From the NCBI RefSeq assembly GCF_038446955.1, contig NZ_CP151803.1:6510001-6574000 (forward strand): a stretch of 64,000 nt of DNA, given 5' to 3'. Positions 25,584 through 33,833 of this stretch are shown one piece after another. Every line of letters begins with the position of its first letter. Position 1 is the first letter of the stretch. This DNA is from Pedobacter sp. FW305-3-2-15-E-R2A2 (GTDB lineage: Bacteria > Bacteroidota > Bacteroidia > Sphingobacteriales > Sphingobacteriaceae). The position numbers and the translations under genes were made by a program. Below the pieces are notes generated by a model. The model was given only the letters and a program-made list of their open reading frames with translations. It was not told the origin of the DNA and did no database searches.

Positions 25584-26594
25584 TTACTGTAATAACTGCG
25601 TTTTATAATCACTTAATAACGCCTTAAATTCTAACACAGTATCTTCCAGATTTTGGTCAGAATATCCACCTGCAGCGTTCCTGTGGCCTCCTCCATTAAA
25701 ATATTTCTTGCAAATTTCATTGGCAGGAAAATCCCCGGTGGAGCGCAAAGATAATTTAACTTTATCAGTTCTTTCAATAATAAATGCAGCTAGTTTTATC
25801 CCATTTACAGACAGGGCATAATTTACAATTCCTTCCGTATCACCCGTTTGAATATTGAATGCTTTTAGCTCTTCTTTCGTCACGGTAATGATCGCAGTCC
25901 GGAGATCCCGAAGAATTTCCAGTTTATTGCTCAGACAGTGCCCAAGAAAACGCAGTCGGTTTTCAGTAGCATTGTCGTACACCAGCTGATGAATCCTCCA
26001 ATGTTCAGCGCCACAGTCGATCAGGTCTGCTGCAATCCGGTAAACGGTAGAATCAGCAGAAGGAAAACGGAAAGATCCGGAATCGGTCATGATTCCTGTA
26101 TATAAACAGGTCGCAATATCCTTATTCATGAATTCCCCTTCTTTCAGTTCATTTACGATAAAATCATACACCAGCTGAGCTGCCGCACAGGCACTGATAC
26201 TCCAATGACGATAGTCATCAAAATCTTCAGGATCCAGGTGATGATCGATCATAATCTTATAAGCATCGGATGCCCTTACCAATTCCCCAAGCTCATTAAT
26301 CCTGCTCAGGCTGTTGAAATCCAGGCAAAAGATCAAAGAGGCTTCTTCCACTAATTTAGCAGATAGTTCCTGTTGCTCTGTGTAAATAATTACATCTGAG
26401 TTATTGGGAAGCCAATGTAAAAAGTAGGGATAGTCCGTAGGCGTAATCACCGTTACATGGTGCCCCTTTTGGATCAGATAAGCATATAAGCCCAGAGATG
26501 AGCCCATCGCATCACCATCAGGTTTATGATGGGTGGTAATTACAATTTTCTGCGGCGTAGCCAGCAATGATTTTATTTCAGAAACAGATAGCAT
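25584..26594 (-). CDS. nrnA: DHH-family oligoribonuclease / PAP phosphatase (NrnA-like)
   Basis: Degrades short oligoribonucleotides and may convert 3'-phosphoadenosine 5'-phosphate to AMP. 336 residues. DHH motifs: HHKPDGDAMGSS, FCLDFNSL, MIDHHLDP and TDSGSFRF. The C-terminal DHHA1 domain has GGGHRNAAGGYS. The ATG is 11 nt after a -7 box TAGCTTTG (26613-26606, minus strand). It is divergent from ndk. Confidence 0.93.
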   Translation of the reverse strand: MLSVSEIKSLLATPQKIVITTHHKPDGDAMGSSLGLYAYLIQKGHHVTVITPTDYPYFLHWLPNNSDVIIYTEQQELSAKLVEEASLIFCLDFNSLSRINELGELVRASDAYKIMIDHHLDPEDFDDYRHWSISACAAAQLVYDFIVNELKEGEFMNKDIATCLYTGIMTDSGSFRFPSADSTVYRIAADLIDCGAEHWRIHQLVYDNATENRLRFLGHCLSNKLEILRDLRTAIITVTKEELKAFNIQTGDTEGIVNYALSVNGIKLAAFIIERTDKVKLSLRSTGDFPANEICKKYFNGGGHRNAAGGYSDQNLEDTVLEFKALLSDYKTQLLQ

Positions 26595-26605
26595 ATTTTT
26601 CGTTG

Positions 26606-26613
26606 CAAAGCTA
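26606..26613 (-). promoter_or_regulatory. -7 promoter element TAGCTTTG for nrnA
   Basis: Read on the minus strand it matches TAnnTTTG, 11 nt before the nrnA ATG, so the leader would be very short. Confidence 0.5.
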
Positions 26614-26674
26614 ATGATTAAATGATAAATGGAGCGTATTATATTTGAAGCTTTAATATTAGCAGTATAAAATG

Positions 26675-26682
26675 TAATTTTG
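26675..26682 (+). promoter_or_regulatory. -7 promoter element TAATTTTG for ndk
   Basis: Matches TAnnTTTG, 19 nt before the ndk ATG at 26702. Confidence 0.55.
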
Positions 26683-26701
26683 CAAAAAAATTGAAATTAA
26701 G

Positions 26702-27121
26702 ATGAGTACAAACAGAACATTTACCATGATTAAGCCGGATGCTGTTGCAAACGGACACATCGGTGCAATAATCAATGACATTACTGCAGCAGGTTTTAAA
26801 ATCATTGCATTAAAATATACTAAACTAACTGACGAAACTGCTGGTCAGTTCTATGCAGTTCATAAAGAACGTCCTTTCTACGCTGATTTAGTAAGCTTTA
26901 TGTCTTCAGGACCTATCGTTGCTGCAATCTTAGAAAAAGACAATGCAATCGAAGACTTCAGAAAACTAATCGGTGCGACTAACCCTGCAGATGCTGCAGA
27001 AGGTACTATCCGTGCTAAATATGCAAAATCTATTGATGCAAATGCAGTTCACGGTTCTGATTCTGACGAAAATGCACAGATTGAAGGAGATTTCTTCTTT
27101 ACTGCTGCTGAGCGTTTCTAG
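26702..27121 (+). CDS. ndk: nucleoside diphosphate kinase
   Basis: Transfers the terminal phosphate from ATP to other nucleoside diphosphates through a phosphohistidine. 139 residues, the normal size. The N-terminal [16 protein letters not shown] is typical, and the catalytic histidine is in [12 protein letters not shown]. It is a single-gene unit: its own -7 box upstream and a strong terminator at 27158-27194. Confidence 0.97.
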   Translation: MSTNRTFTMIKPDAVANGHIGAIINDITAAGFKIIALKYTKLTDETAGQFYAVHKERPFYADLVSFMSSGPIVAAILEKDNAIEDFRKLIGATNPADAAEGTIRAKYAKSIDANAVHGSDSDENAQIEGDFFFTAAERF

Positions 27122-27142
27122 TATTCAGTCGACATACGAACA

Positions 27143-27159
27143 TTAACGGTAACCGTTAA
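27143..27159. repeat. 17-bp perfect palindrome after ndk
   Basis: TTAACGGT-A-ACCGTTAA lies 21 bp after the ndk stop and abuts the terminator stem. Its function is unknown; it may be part of the 3' end structure. Confidence 0.5.
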
Positions 27160-27194
27160 AAAAATAAGCACCCCAACAAGGTGCTTATTTTTTT
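27158..27194 (+). terminator. terminator of ndk
   Basis: A 15-bp perfect stem with core ATAAGCACC and its complement, loop CCAACAA at 27173-27179 and a T-tract to 27194. The A-rich left arm means it could also work in the other direction. Confidence 0.93.
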
Positions 27195-27240
27195 AAGGAT
27201 ACTTTGTACCTTTCCAACCAAATTAAAACCATTGAAACTG

Positions 27241-27969
27241 ATGAAAAGAATTTTTATCACCTTATTACTTCCTTTTTGTACGCTCATCACACTGGCGCAA
27301 ACAAAAGGAAAAAAGGCAACTGCTACTAAAAAAGCAAGTACACAAAAAGCAACAACGAAAGTTATCTTTAACAGCAGCCTTGATTCTGCCAGTTATGCAT
27401 TCGGAGCAAACATGGCCAGCAGCATGAAAAATGATGGCTTGGGTGCTTTAAACTACGATCTTCTGGTTAAAGGGCTGAAAGATGCTTTTGAAGGAAAGAC
27501 CTTGCTCATCAGTAAAGAGCAATCACAATTGCCAATCAGCAATCTCTTTAACGGACTGAGTAAAAAGAAATTTGCAGTCAATATTACCGAAGGAAAAAAC
27601 TTTCTGGAAAACAATAAGAAACAACCGGGTGTGCAGGTAACTCCAAGCGGACTGCAATACATCGTTATTAAAGCCGGAGAGGGAATCAAACCTAAAGCTA
27701 CCGATACTGTTTTGGCACATTACAAAGGCACCTTGTTAAACGGCAAACAGTTTGACAGCTCTTACGATAGGAATGAGCCACTTTCTCTTCCTTTAAACAG
27801 GGTAATTCCTGGATGGACAGAAGGAATTCAACTGATGCCTGCTGGTTCAAAATATAAATTCTTTATCCCTTACCAACTGGCTTATGGCGAGCGTGGAGCC
27901 GGGCAGGATATTCCACCTTACAGCACCTTGATTTTCGAGGTAGAACTCTTAAAGGTTAACGGTAAATAA
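27241..27969 (+). CDS. secreted FKBP-type peptidyl-prolyl isomerase
   Basis: A 242-residue periplasmic prolyl isomerase. The signal peptide is FITLLLPFCTLITLAQ. An FKBP N-terminal dimerisation-type domain (SLDSASYAFGANMASSMKND) leads to the FKBP catalytic domain at about residues 145-240 (TVLAHYKGTLLNGKQFDSS; LPLNRVIPGWTEGIQLM; QLAYGERGAGQDIPPYSTL). The reading frame is open upstream to a GTG at 27181, but that lies in the ndk terminator, so the ATG at 27241 is used. The small lipoprotein gene follows 52 bp later. Confidence 0.93.
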   Translation: MKRIFITLLLPFCTLITLAQTKGKKATATKKASTQKATTKVIFNSSLDSASYAFGANMASSMKNDGLGALNYDLLVKGLKDAFEGKTLLISKEQSQLPISNLFNGLSKKKFAVNITEGKNFLENNKKQPGVQVTPSGLQYIVIKAGEGIKPKATDTVLAHYKGTLLNGKQFDSSYDRNEPLSLPLNRVIPGWTEGIQLMPAGSKYKFFIPYQLAYGERGAGQDIPPYSTLIFEVELLKVNGK

Positions 27970-28021
27970 AGCCATAAAAACCATCTGGAGATTTGTTTGT
28001 TAGTCTATAAAGCAAAAACTT

Positions 28022-28201
28022 ATGATGACAAAAAGATATTTCCCACTGGCAATTATTGCATTATTATCAACGACCCTTGCAAGTTGCGAACTTGTTCAAG
28101 GCATATTCAAAGCCGGTGTCTGGACCGGCGTTATTGTTGTAGTATTGGTATTAGCCATGATCATCTGGCTGATTAGCCGGATTTTTGGTGGCCGAAGCTA
28201 A
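28022..28201 (+). CDS. small lipoprotein with one C-terminal membrane helix (59 aa)
   Basis: An ORF below the usual length cutoff. The translation begins MMTKRYFPLAIIALLSTTLA, a lipoprotein signal with lipobox LASC, continues GIFKAGVWTGVIVVVLVL and ends in a hydrophobic stretch followed by RIFGGRS. Short proteins of this shape (SCxLVxGIFKAG) recur in Bacteroidota and are sometimes wrongly annotated as phosphatidate cytidylyltransferase; nothing here supports that enzyme. It lies 52 bp after the FKBP gene, likely in the same transcript, and is convergent with the DUF721 gene 4 bp away. Confidence 0.75.
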   Translation: MMTKRYFPLAIIALLSTTLASCELVQGIFKAGVWTGVIVVVLVLAMIIWLISRIFGGRS

Positions 28202-28205
28202 AATT

Positions 28206-28496
28206 CTACAGAAAGACGATTTCTATGATTACTTCAGAACCGGCGCGTTCATTTAATTTTTCAATGATCCCGGTTCTGACCATCATCAACTCATTCTTGA
28301 TCACCGAAGATTCTATCCTCACAAATAATTTCTTTTGGCTGATGTAAATTTGTGTCGTACGGTTCCCGATAGCCACGCCCATCAGTTCCGGCCACAGCGC
28401 AATGATGGTGGTCTCATCGAACTTGCCTTTGAGCTTATATACATTGAGCATTTTTCCAATACCTTCTTTTAAGGTGATGTCATTAGGTTTACGCAT
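28206..28496 (-). CDS. DUF721 (DciA-like) protein
   Basis: A 96-residue DUF721-family protein, related to DciA, which helps load the replicative helicase. The family pattern is seen in FDETTIIALWPELMGVAIGNRTTQIYI and in the C-terminal VRIESSVIKNELMM. The start overlaps the end of recF by 8 bp, a conserved recF-DUF721 arrangement that supports a replication or repair role. Confidence 0.88.
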   Translation of the reverse strand: MRKPNDITLKEGIGKMLNVYKLKGKFDETTIIALWPELMGVAIGNRTTQIYISQKKLFVRIESSVIKNELMMVRTGIIEKLNERAGSEVIIEIVFL

Positions 28497-29592
28497 GATT
28501 TACTGCTCCGTTATTTACTTCAAATAAGGTGACTGCAACATCTATTTTATTAAATACCGCCATCACCCGTTCTCTCCCCGTATCGGTAATAAAAATCTGT
28601 CCGAAATCCTGATGGGACACCATTTCCATCAATTTATGCATTCTGCTATCGTCCAGTTTATCAAAAATATCGTCAAGCAGCAGCAAAGGCTTAAATCCTT
28701 TAAACTTCTGAAGATAAGCATATTGCGCAAGCTTTAAGGCAATTAAAAAAGATTTCTGTTGCCCTTGCGAGCCGAATTTCTTCAAAGGCATTCCGGTAAT
28801 CGTAAAAATCAGCTCATCCTTATGAATCCCGGTAGTAGTTCTTTCTAAAATCTTATCTTTTTCGATGGATTGTCCAAGCAATTTAAGAAAAGGTGTTTCG
28901 CTTAACTGCGACTGGTAAAACAAGCTGACCTCTTCTTTATCTTCCGTCAAAAACTGGTAGTACTTATCAAACAAGGGGATAAAATCTTTCATAAACTGCT
29001 CGCGTTTGGCAAAGATTTTATTTCCGGATTGCACGAGCTGCTCATTGTAAATCTCCAGTAAAGTAGGGTCGTAGCTTCTGGTCACCGCAATTTGCTTCAA
29101 CAGCGCATTTCTGTTTAAAAGATGCCTGTTATATAAAATGAGTTCATCCAGGTAATGTGCATCTGTTTGCGAAATCACATTGTCCATAAAACGGCGGCGC
29201 TCTTCACTCCCATCCATAATGATATTGGTATCATAAGGAGAGATCATGACCAAAGGGAACAAACCAATATGGCTGGCCAGCTTATCATACTCTTTCTTAT
29301 TCCGCTTAAATTGTTTCTTCTGGTTTCTTTTTACACCACAGGTAATCTTCTCATTTTTTTTCTCACGCTCAAAATCCCCCTGGATCATAAACAGATCTTC
29401 GGATGTCTTAATTTGCTGGCTGTCTATCGGATTAAAGTACCCTTTACATAAACAGAGGTAATGTATCGCATCCAGTAAATTTGTTTTGCCAGCACCATTA
29501 TTACCCACAAATGCGTTCACAGTTTTTGAAAAACTGAGACTGGCATCGGCATAGTTCTTAAAGTTGAGGAGTGTAATGTTTTTTAACCACAT
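28489..29592 (-). CDS. recF: DNA replication and repair protein RecF
   Basis: An SMC-like ATPase that with RecO and RecR loads RecA at single-strand gaps. 367 residues from the ATG at 29592. Walker A is GNNGAGKTNLLDAI, the signature region is FGSQGQQKSFLIALKLAQ and Walker B is LLLLDDIFDKLD. An upstream TTG (29607) lies inside the -7 box TAACTTTG (29612-29605, minus strand), so it is not the start. The DUF721 gene overlaps its 3' end. Confidence 0.96.
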   Translation of the reverse strand: MWLKNITLLNFKNYADASLSFSKTVNAFVGNNGAGKTNLLDAIHYLCLCKGYFNPIDSQQIKTSEDLFMIQGDFEREKKNEKITCGVKRNQKKQFKRNKKEYDKLASHIGLFPLVMISPYDTNIIMDGSEERRRFMDNVISQTDAHYLDELILYNRHLLNRNALLKQIAVTRSYDPTLLEIYNEQLVQSGNKIFAKREQFMKDFIPLFDKYYQFLTEDKEEVSLFYQSQLSETPFLKLLGQSIEKDKILERTTTGIHKDELIFTITGMPLKKFGSQGQQKSFLIALKLAQYAYLQKFKGFKPLLLLDDIFDKLDDSRMHKLMEMVSHQDFGQIFITDTGRERVMAVFNKIDVAVTLFEVNNGAVNHA

Positions 29593-29604
29593 ATTATTAT
29601 GCTG

Positions 29605-29612
29605 CAAAGTTA
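29605..29612 (-). promoter_or_regulatory. -7 promoter element TAACTTTG for recF
   Basis: Read on the minus strand it matches TAnnTTTG, 12 nt before the ATG at 29592. Confidence 0.55.
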
Positions 29613-29742
29613 CCTTTTATTTCTCTTCTCTTATTCCGTAATATTTCAGTTATTTTAAAGGCTCTCTACTAGAATATTAAACATCAGGCAGTTCTGTTTG
29701 GAAGTACCCTTCAATAAAGTTTAATAAATCCGCAAAAAGGGG

Positions 29743-29772
29743 TTGATACTTTGATGTAAAAATGTATTTTTG
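29743..29772 (+). promoter_or_regulatory. promoter TTG-N19-TATTTTTG for the TPR-protein gene
   Basis: -33 TTG at 29743-29745 and -7 TATTTTTG at 29765-29772, 19 bp apart, match the Bacteroidota consensus. The ATG follows at 29797. Confidence 0.7.
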
Positions 29773-29796
29773 CAATCCTTAATTTTTTTAAATAAA

Positions 29797-30465
29797 ATGT
29801 CTACAACAGAAAAAGAAGTAAGTCACCCGGTAAAGAAGGGTTCCTTTTTAGAAGAAAACTCAAAAAGCCTTTTGTTCATTGCAGGCGCTGTAGTGTTATT
29901 GATTGGAGTTTACCTTTGGTATCAAAACGTATATTTAAAAAACAGAGCATTAGAAGCTTCTGCAAAAATGTACAAATCAGAACAGTATGTTGGAGTCGAT
30001 TCCCTTGCCAATAAAGCAATCAATGGCGCTGCGGGTTACCCTGGTTTAGAGAAAATTGCGGAAGAGTACGACAATACCAAATCAGCAAACTTAGCCAACC
30101 TTTATTTAGGTGGTATCTATTTGCGTAAAGGTGAATACAAAAAAGCAACTGAAGCTTTAGGTAAATACTCAGAAACCGGAAGTCCTGTTGCAGATCCATT
30201 GGCCTTAGGTTTATTAGGTGATGCTTATAGTGAGTTGAAAGACTTTAAACAAGCTGCAACTTATTACAAAAAAGCTGCCGATAAAGCCAGCAACAAATTT
30301 ACTTCTCCTTTGTTCCTTAAAAAACTAGGATTGGTTTATGAACATCTTAAAGATTTCAAATCTGCAGAAGATGCTTACACGAAAATCAAAACTCAATATC
30401 CTGAAAGCCAGGAAGCAGCAATGGCAGATGAATTCATCGCCCGCGCTTCAGCGCAGGCAAAATAG
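29797..30465 (+). CDS. membrane-anchored tetratricopeptide repeat protein
   Basis: A 222-residue protein with one N-terminal membrane segment (SLLFIAGAVVLLIGVYLWYQ) and at least three TPR-like units (NLYLGGIYLRKGEYKKATEA; LGLLGDAYSELKDFKQAATY; LKKLGLVYEHLKDFKSAEDA). TPRs mediate protein-protein contacts, here probably in the periplasm; YfgM-like proteins have the same layout. The ATG at 29797 is preferred over a TTG at 29770, which is part of the -7 box. A terminator follows and separates it from ribH. Confidence 0.88.
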   Translation: MSTTEKEVSHPVKKGSFLEENSKSLLFIAGAVVLLIGVYLWYQNVYLKNRALEASAKMYKSEQYVGVDSLANKAINGAAGYPGLEKIAEEYDNTKSANLANLYLGGIYLRKGEYKKATEALGKYSETGSPVADPLALGLLGDAYSELKDFKQAATYYKKAADKASNKFTSPLFLKKLGLVYEHLKDFKSAEDAYTKIKTQYPESQEAAMADEFIARASAQAK

Positions 30466-30487
30466 ATGAGTAAAAAAATATTATGAC

Positions 30488-30518
30488 AAAGGTTAGCCAT
30501 TACGGCTAGCCTTTTTTT
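30488..30518 (+). terminator. terminator of the TPR-protein gene
   Basis: Stem AAAGGTTAGCC (30488-30498) with GGCTAGCCTTT (30504-30514), one G-U pair, loop ATTAC and a run of T residues to 30518. Confidence 0.9.
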
Positions 30519-30530
30519 GTACCCTTTACT

Positions 30531-30538
30531 TATATTTG
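30531..30538 (+). promoter_or_regulatory. -7 promoter element TATATTTG, 4 nt before the ribH ATG
   Basis: Matches TAnnTTTG. The start codon at 30543 follows after only CAAA, so transcription would begin at or next to the ATG (leaderless mRNA). Confidence 0.6.
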
Positions 30539-30542
30539 CAAA

Positions 30543-31034
30543 ATGGCAACACAACTTAAAAATCTATCTGACTTTTCTCATACGACCATTCCTAACGGAA
30601 GTCCTTTTAAAATCGCGATCGCCGTTGCAGAATGGAATGCAGAAATTACCGGAAGCCTATATAACGGCGCTTTACAAACCCTGATCAACAATGGAGTATT
30701 GGCAGAAAACATCGTTTCTATTGCAGTGCCGGGCACTTTCGAGTTGACTTCTGCTGCAGACATTTTACTACAAAAACACCAAGATCTTGATGCAGTAATC
30801 TGCCTGGGATGTGTAATTCAGGGAGAGACCAGACACTTTGACTTTATCTGCGACGCAGTAGCTCAGGGCATCACACAGGTAAGCATAAAATACAGCAAGC
30901 CCGTAATCTTCGGCGTGCTGACGACAAATGATCAACAGCAAGCAATAGACCGCGCAGGTGGTAAACATGGCAACAAGGGCGACGAGGCAGCGATTACAGC
31001 ACTAAAAATGGCAGAGCTGGTGGCTACTATTTAG
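30543..31034 (+). CDS. ribH: 6,7-dimethyl-8-ribityllumazine synthase
   Basis: Condenses the ribityl-aminopyrimidine with dihydroxybutanone phosphate, the penultimate step of riboflavin synthesis. 163 residues, usual size. Family motifs: AVAEWNAEIT, VPGTFELTSAAD, CLGCVIQGETRHFDFI with the active-site histidine, and FGVLTTNDQQQAIDRAGG. The rest of the rib genes are not in the window. The start codon is unusually close to the -7 box. Confidence 0.96.
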   Translation: MATQLKNLSDFSHTTIPNGSPFKIAIAVAEWNAEITGSLYNGALQTLINNGVLAENIVSIAVPGTFELTSAADILLQKHQDLDAVICLGCVIQGETRHFDFICDAVAQGITQVSIKYSKPVIFGVLTTNDQQQAIDRAGGKHGNKGDEAAITALKMAELVATI

Positions 31035-31099
31035 CAATACCTTGTTTCTTCATATTAAAATCTGTAAATTAGTGGAGAATTTTTATAAAAATTAACCTC

Positions 31100-31219
31100 A
31101 TGAAAAAAGTAGCCATATTATTGCTTGGCGTATTCTTAACCATAGCGCTTCTGGAAGCCTGCTCAAACCGACTTTGTCCGGCATACGGCTCTTATCCGGA
31201 AAGCAGGAGAAGAAGATAA
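31100..31219 (+). CDS. very small lipoprotein (39 aa)
   Basis: A short ORF between ribH and ytxJ. The translation MKKVAILLLGVFLTIALLEA is a lipoprotein signal, followed directly by Cys21 (lipobox LLEAC) and a short mature part ending PESRRRR. There is a 30-bp gap to ytxJ, so they may be co-transcribed. The clear signal and lipobox argue for a real gene, but no function can be assigned. Confidence 0.6.
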   Translation: MKKVAILLLGVFLTIALLEACSNRLCPAYGSYPESRRRR

Positions 31220-31249
31220 GCAACAAACATACATTTTAGGAGAATATTG

Positions 31250-31582
31250 ATGCAGTGGAAATTTATAACTGATTTGGCACAAATCAGTGACATACAAAAA
31301 GAAACCGGGTACAGCTTAATTTTTAAACATAGCACCCGTTGTTCGGTGAGCATGATGGCAAAAAGACGCTTTGAAATGGACTGGGAAGCCATCCCTACAG
31401 ATACTTCCTTATACTTTTTAGATTTAATCAGCTATCGTGCGATTTCCGCACAAATAGCTGAGACTTTTCAGGTTCACCATGAATCCCCGCAAATCTTATT
31501 GATTAAAGATGGGGAATGCATTCTTGATGCTTCACATAGTGACATTTCTGCAGAGGAAGTTGCCGAAGTAATTAATAATTAA
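31250..31582 (+). CDS. ytxJ: YtxJ, bacillithiol-system redox-active protein
   Basis: A 110-residue thioredoxin-fold protein of the YtxJ (DUF2847) family, a monothiol bacilliredoxin-like protein found with bacillithiol. The signature is FKHSTRCSVSMMAKRRFE, with a single redox cysteine, then SYRAISAQIAETFQVHHESPQ with the cis-proline and ILLIKDGE. A TTG three bases upstream is a less likely start. The 3' end overlaps the convergent osmC-like gene by 11 bp. It fits with bshA and the ypdA-like gene elsewhere in the window. Confidence 0.9.
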   Translation: MQWKFITDLAQISDIQKETGYSLIFKHSTRCSVSMMAKRRFEMDWEAIPTDTSLYFLDLISYRAISAQIAETFQVHHESPQILLIKDGECILDASHSDISAEEVAEVINN

Positions 31583-31976
31583 AAGAAACTGTTTTCTTAA
31601 GATCCGGATGTAAGCTGAAGGCCACCGGACAAGTATTGGCCGATCTTTCAATGATTTTTTTATCCTTATCAGAATAGTTATTTGCAGGGAATTGGAAGTT
31701 GACCACAATTTCCGAAACCCTTCTTGGATTTTCAGCCATGATCTTCGTAATCTCGCAGGTCGCACCATCGATGTTAAATCCATGTTCATTCGCTGCAATC
31801 CCAACAATAGTCAACATACAATTTCCCAGTGAAGTCGCCAGCAAATCTGTTGGTGAAAAAGCAGCTCCCTGTCCTTTATTATCTATCGGTGCATCAGTAA
31901 TGATTTCATTTCCGGAACGTTCATGAACGGATGTGGTTCTTAAACCACCATTATAGGTTATTTTTGAAGTTGCCAT
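31572..31976 (-). CDS. OsmC-family peroxiredoxin-like protein
   Basis: A 134-residue OsmC/Ohr-family protein that reduces organic hydroperoxides with two active-site cysteines. They are seen in SLGNCMLTIVG and ANTCPVAFSL. The N-terminal half has SPTDLLATSLGNCM, typical of the family. It is convergent with ytxJ, so two thiol-redox genes share an 11-bp overlap, although they are transcribed separately. Confidence 0.93.
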   Translation of the reverse strand: MATSKITYNGGLRTTSVHERSGNEIITDAPIDNKGQGAAFSPTDLLATSLGNCMLTIVGIAANEHGFNIDGATCEITKIMAENPRRVSEIVVNFQFPANNYSDKDKKIIERSANTCPVAFSLHPDLKKTVSFNY

Positions 31977-32110
31977 CGTTTATATTTTAGATTACAAGAT
32001 TAACATAATTTTTCAAAGGAGGCAATTCAATTCCGCTTTTCCGACTCCCTAATCTATAGCAATTCAACGCATCCCCCCGGTCCAACGTTTTCACGTTCCG
32101 TTCAATTTCC

Positions 32111-32250
32111 GTTAAAGTTGTGTTTTACTAAAATTGATCGTCAATTGACCTTCAATAGGAGGTTGATAGGTCCATAATTGATCTAATAGGCCTATTAACG
32201 ACGATACACCAGTCAGTTAGCATTCAATTTTAGTAAAACACAACTTTAAC
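32111..32250. mobile_element. 140-bp foldback (MITE-like) element with 27-bp perfect terminal inverted repeats
   Basis: The arms at 32111-32137 (beginning GTTAAAGTTGTGTTTTAC) and 32224-32250 are exact reverse complements over 27 bp. The interior has further symmetry: TAATAGGCCTATTA at 32184-32197 is a perfect palindrome, and ATCGTC near the left arm matches GACGAT near the right. No ORF and no clear target-site duplication are visible. It could be a non-autonomous transposon or a large hairpin RNA; its origin is not resolved. Confidence 0.75.
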
Positions 32251-32328
32251 ACATCTGAATATCACCGAAAATGGAGAACATTACATCCGGCAAACACTTC
32301 ATTTTTATAACTATTCAAACCTATTGCT

Positions 32329-32336
32329 TAACTTTG
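32329..32336 (+). promoter_or_regulatory. -7 promoter element TAACTTTG, 4 nt before the lipA ATG
   Basis: Matches TAnnTTTG; only CAGT separates it from the ATG at 32341, predicting a leaderless transcript. Confidence 0.6.
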
Positions 32337-32340
32337 CAGT

Positions 32341-33219
32341 ATGATCGCACTTCCGGTTGTTTCCGCAAACCCAGTACAACGTAAACCAGATTGGCTTAGA
32401 GTTAAGCTTCCTGTAGGTAAAGAATATGCACAAGTACGTAGTCTTGTAGACACACATAAGCTGCACACCATCTGCGAAAGCGGCAATTGCCCGAATATGG
32501 GTGAATGCTGGGGAGCAGGTACCGCTACCTTTATGATTCTTGGAAATATCTGTACCCGCTCCTGCTCTTTCTGCGCAGTAGCAACGGGCAGACCATTGGC
32601 TGTAGATACTGATGAGCCAAACAGGGTAGCCAACTCTGTAAAGTTAATGCAGGTAAAACATTGCGTGATCACTTCTGTGGATAGAGACGACCTGAAAGAT
32701 GGTGGTTCAATTATCTGGGCAGAAACATTACAGGCGATCAGAAGAGAAAGTCCGGAAACAACACTGGAAACACTAATCCCTGACTTCAGAGGGATCTGGG
32801 ATAACCTATACCGTGTATTGGAAGAAAGACCAGAGGTGATGTCGCACAACATTGAAACAGTAAGACGTTTAACCAAACAGGTCCGCATTCAGGCAAAATA
32901 CGACAGAAGTTTAGAATGTCTTAAACGCATTTCTGACTTTGGCTTAAGAACAAAAACAGGCATTATGCTTGGATTAGGAGAAACCGAAGAAGATGTATAC
33001 GAAGCCATGGACGATCTTGTTGCCAATGGCGTACACATCCTTACTTTAGGTCAGTATTTACAACCTACCCGTAATCACCACCCGGTATTGGATTGGATTC
33101 ATCCTGATCAATTTGCAAAATACAAAGAAGTAGGAATGGCAAAAGGATTTAAATATGTAGAGAGTGGTCCATTGGTACGTTCTTCTTACCATGCCGAAAA
33201 GCACTTATTCGATTTGTAA
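32341..33219 (+). CDS. lipA: lipoyl synthase
   Basis: A radical SAM enzyme that inserts two sulfur atoms into protein-bound octanoyl groups. 292 residues. The auxiliary cluster cysteines are in [13 protein letters not shown] and the radical SAM cluster in CTRSCSFC. The C-terminal serine ligand is in [15 protein letters not shown]. lipB is not adjacent. The start is only 4 nt after the -7 box. Confidence 0.97.
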   Translation: MIALPVVSANPVQRKPDWLRVKLPVGKEYAQVRSLVDTHKLHTICESGNCPNMGECWGAGTATFMILGNICTRSCSFCAVATGRPLAVDTDEPNRVANSVKLMQVKHCVITSVDRDDLKDGGSIIWAETLQAIRRESPETTLETLIPDFRGIWDNLYRVLEERPEVMSHNIETVRRLTKQVRIQAKYDRSLECLKRISDFGLRTKTGIMLGLGETEEDVYEAMDDLVANGVHILTLGQYLQPTRNHHPVLDWIHPDQFAKYKEVGMAKGFKYVESGPLVRSSYHAEKHLFDL

Positions 33220-33280
33220 TTTTTATAACATCAAACAAATTTTATTTTTTCCTGTTGTTGTTTCTGTATATTAGCTGAAC

Positions 33281-33832
33281 TTGACCACAACAAAGAAAAT
33301 ATCCCTCTCCGAAGAAGAACTTGTCCGGGCCCTAAAAAGCCAGGAAACAATTGCTATTAAAGCATTGTACGATATGTATTCGGGAGCATTATTCGGTGTC
33401 ATATCAAGAATCATCCTTCAACCTGAGGTTGCCGAGGATGTATTACAGGAAACTTTCATAAAAATCTGGAAATCTGCAGACAATTACGATCCGGGTAAAG
33501 GCCGTCTATTTACCTGGATGATGAATATTGCCAGGAATTTAGCCATTGACAAACTCCGTTCAAAGGACTTTAAAAACGCCAATAAAAACCAGGACATAGA
33601 AAATAACGTAGATTTCATTGACGCTCAAAAAGAGGTTACTTTCAATGCAGATGCAATTGGTTTAAAAGACATGGTTACGTCACTTAAACCAGAGTTTAAT
33701 CTGGTATTAGATATGGTGTATTTTAAGGGATATACCCATGTGGAAGCAGCAGAAGAATTGGATTTACCTTTGGGTACGGTGAAAACCCGGATTCGAATGG
33801 CAATTATGGAACTAAGAAAGAATTTTAATTAA
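33281..33832 (+). CDS. ECF-type RNA polymerase sigma factor
   Basis: An extracytoplasmic-function sigma factor, 183 residues. Region 2 is at about residues 25-90 (VLQETFIKIWKSADNYDPGK; FTWMMNIARNLAIDKLRSKD) and region 4 near the C-terminus (LVLDMVYFKGYTHVEAAEEL; LGTVKTRIRMA). A TTG at 33281 is the only plausible start; a stop lies three codons upstream. The anti-sigma gene begins one base after its stop, so the two are co-expressed. The regulon and signal are unknown. Confidence 0.92.
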   Translation: MTTTKKISLSEEELVRALKSQETIAIKALYDMYSGALFGVISRIILQPEVAEDVLQETFIKIWKSADNYDPGKGRLFTWMMNIARNLAIDKLRSKDFKNANKNQDIENNVDFIDAQKEVTFNADAIGLKDMVTSLKPEFNLVLDMVYFKGYTHVEAAEELDLPLGTVKTRIRMAIMELRKNFN

Positions 33833-33833
33833 G

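Larger units (their letters stand above)
31977..32340. other. 364-bp gene-free stretch between osmC-like gene and lipA
   Basis: No gene is seen. The middle is occupied by the 140-bp foldback element (32111-32250), and the right end holds the lipA -7 box. The first 130 bp show nothing I recognise. Confidence 0.75.

Noticed and set aside
27143-27159. Palindrome after ndk as a regulator binding site
   Set aside because: It abuts the terminator stem inside the 3' region, so a 3'-end structure is a simpler reading.
28022-28201. Phosphatidate cytidylyltransferase label for the 59-residue protein
   Set aside because: Far too short and without the enzyme's signature; only a lipoprotein signal and one helix are visible.
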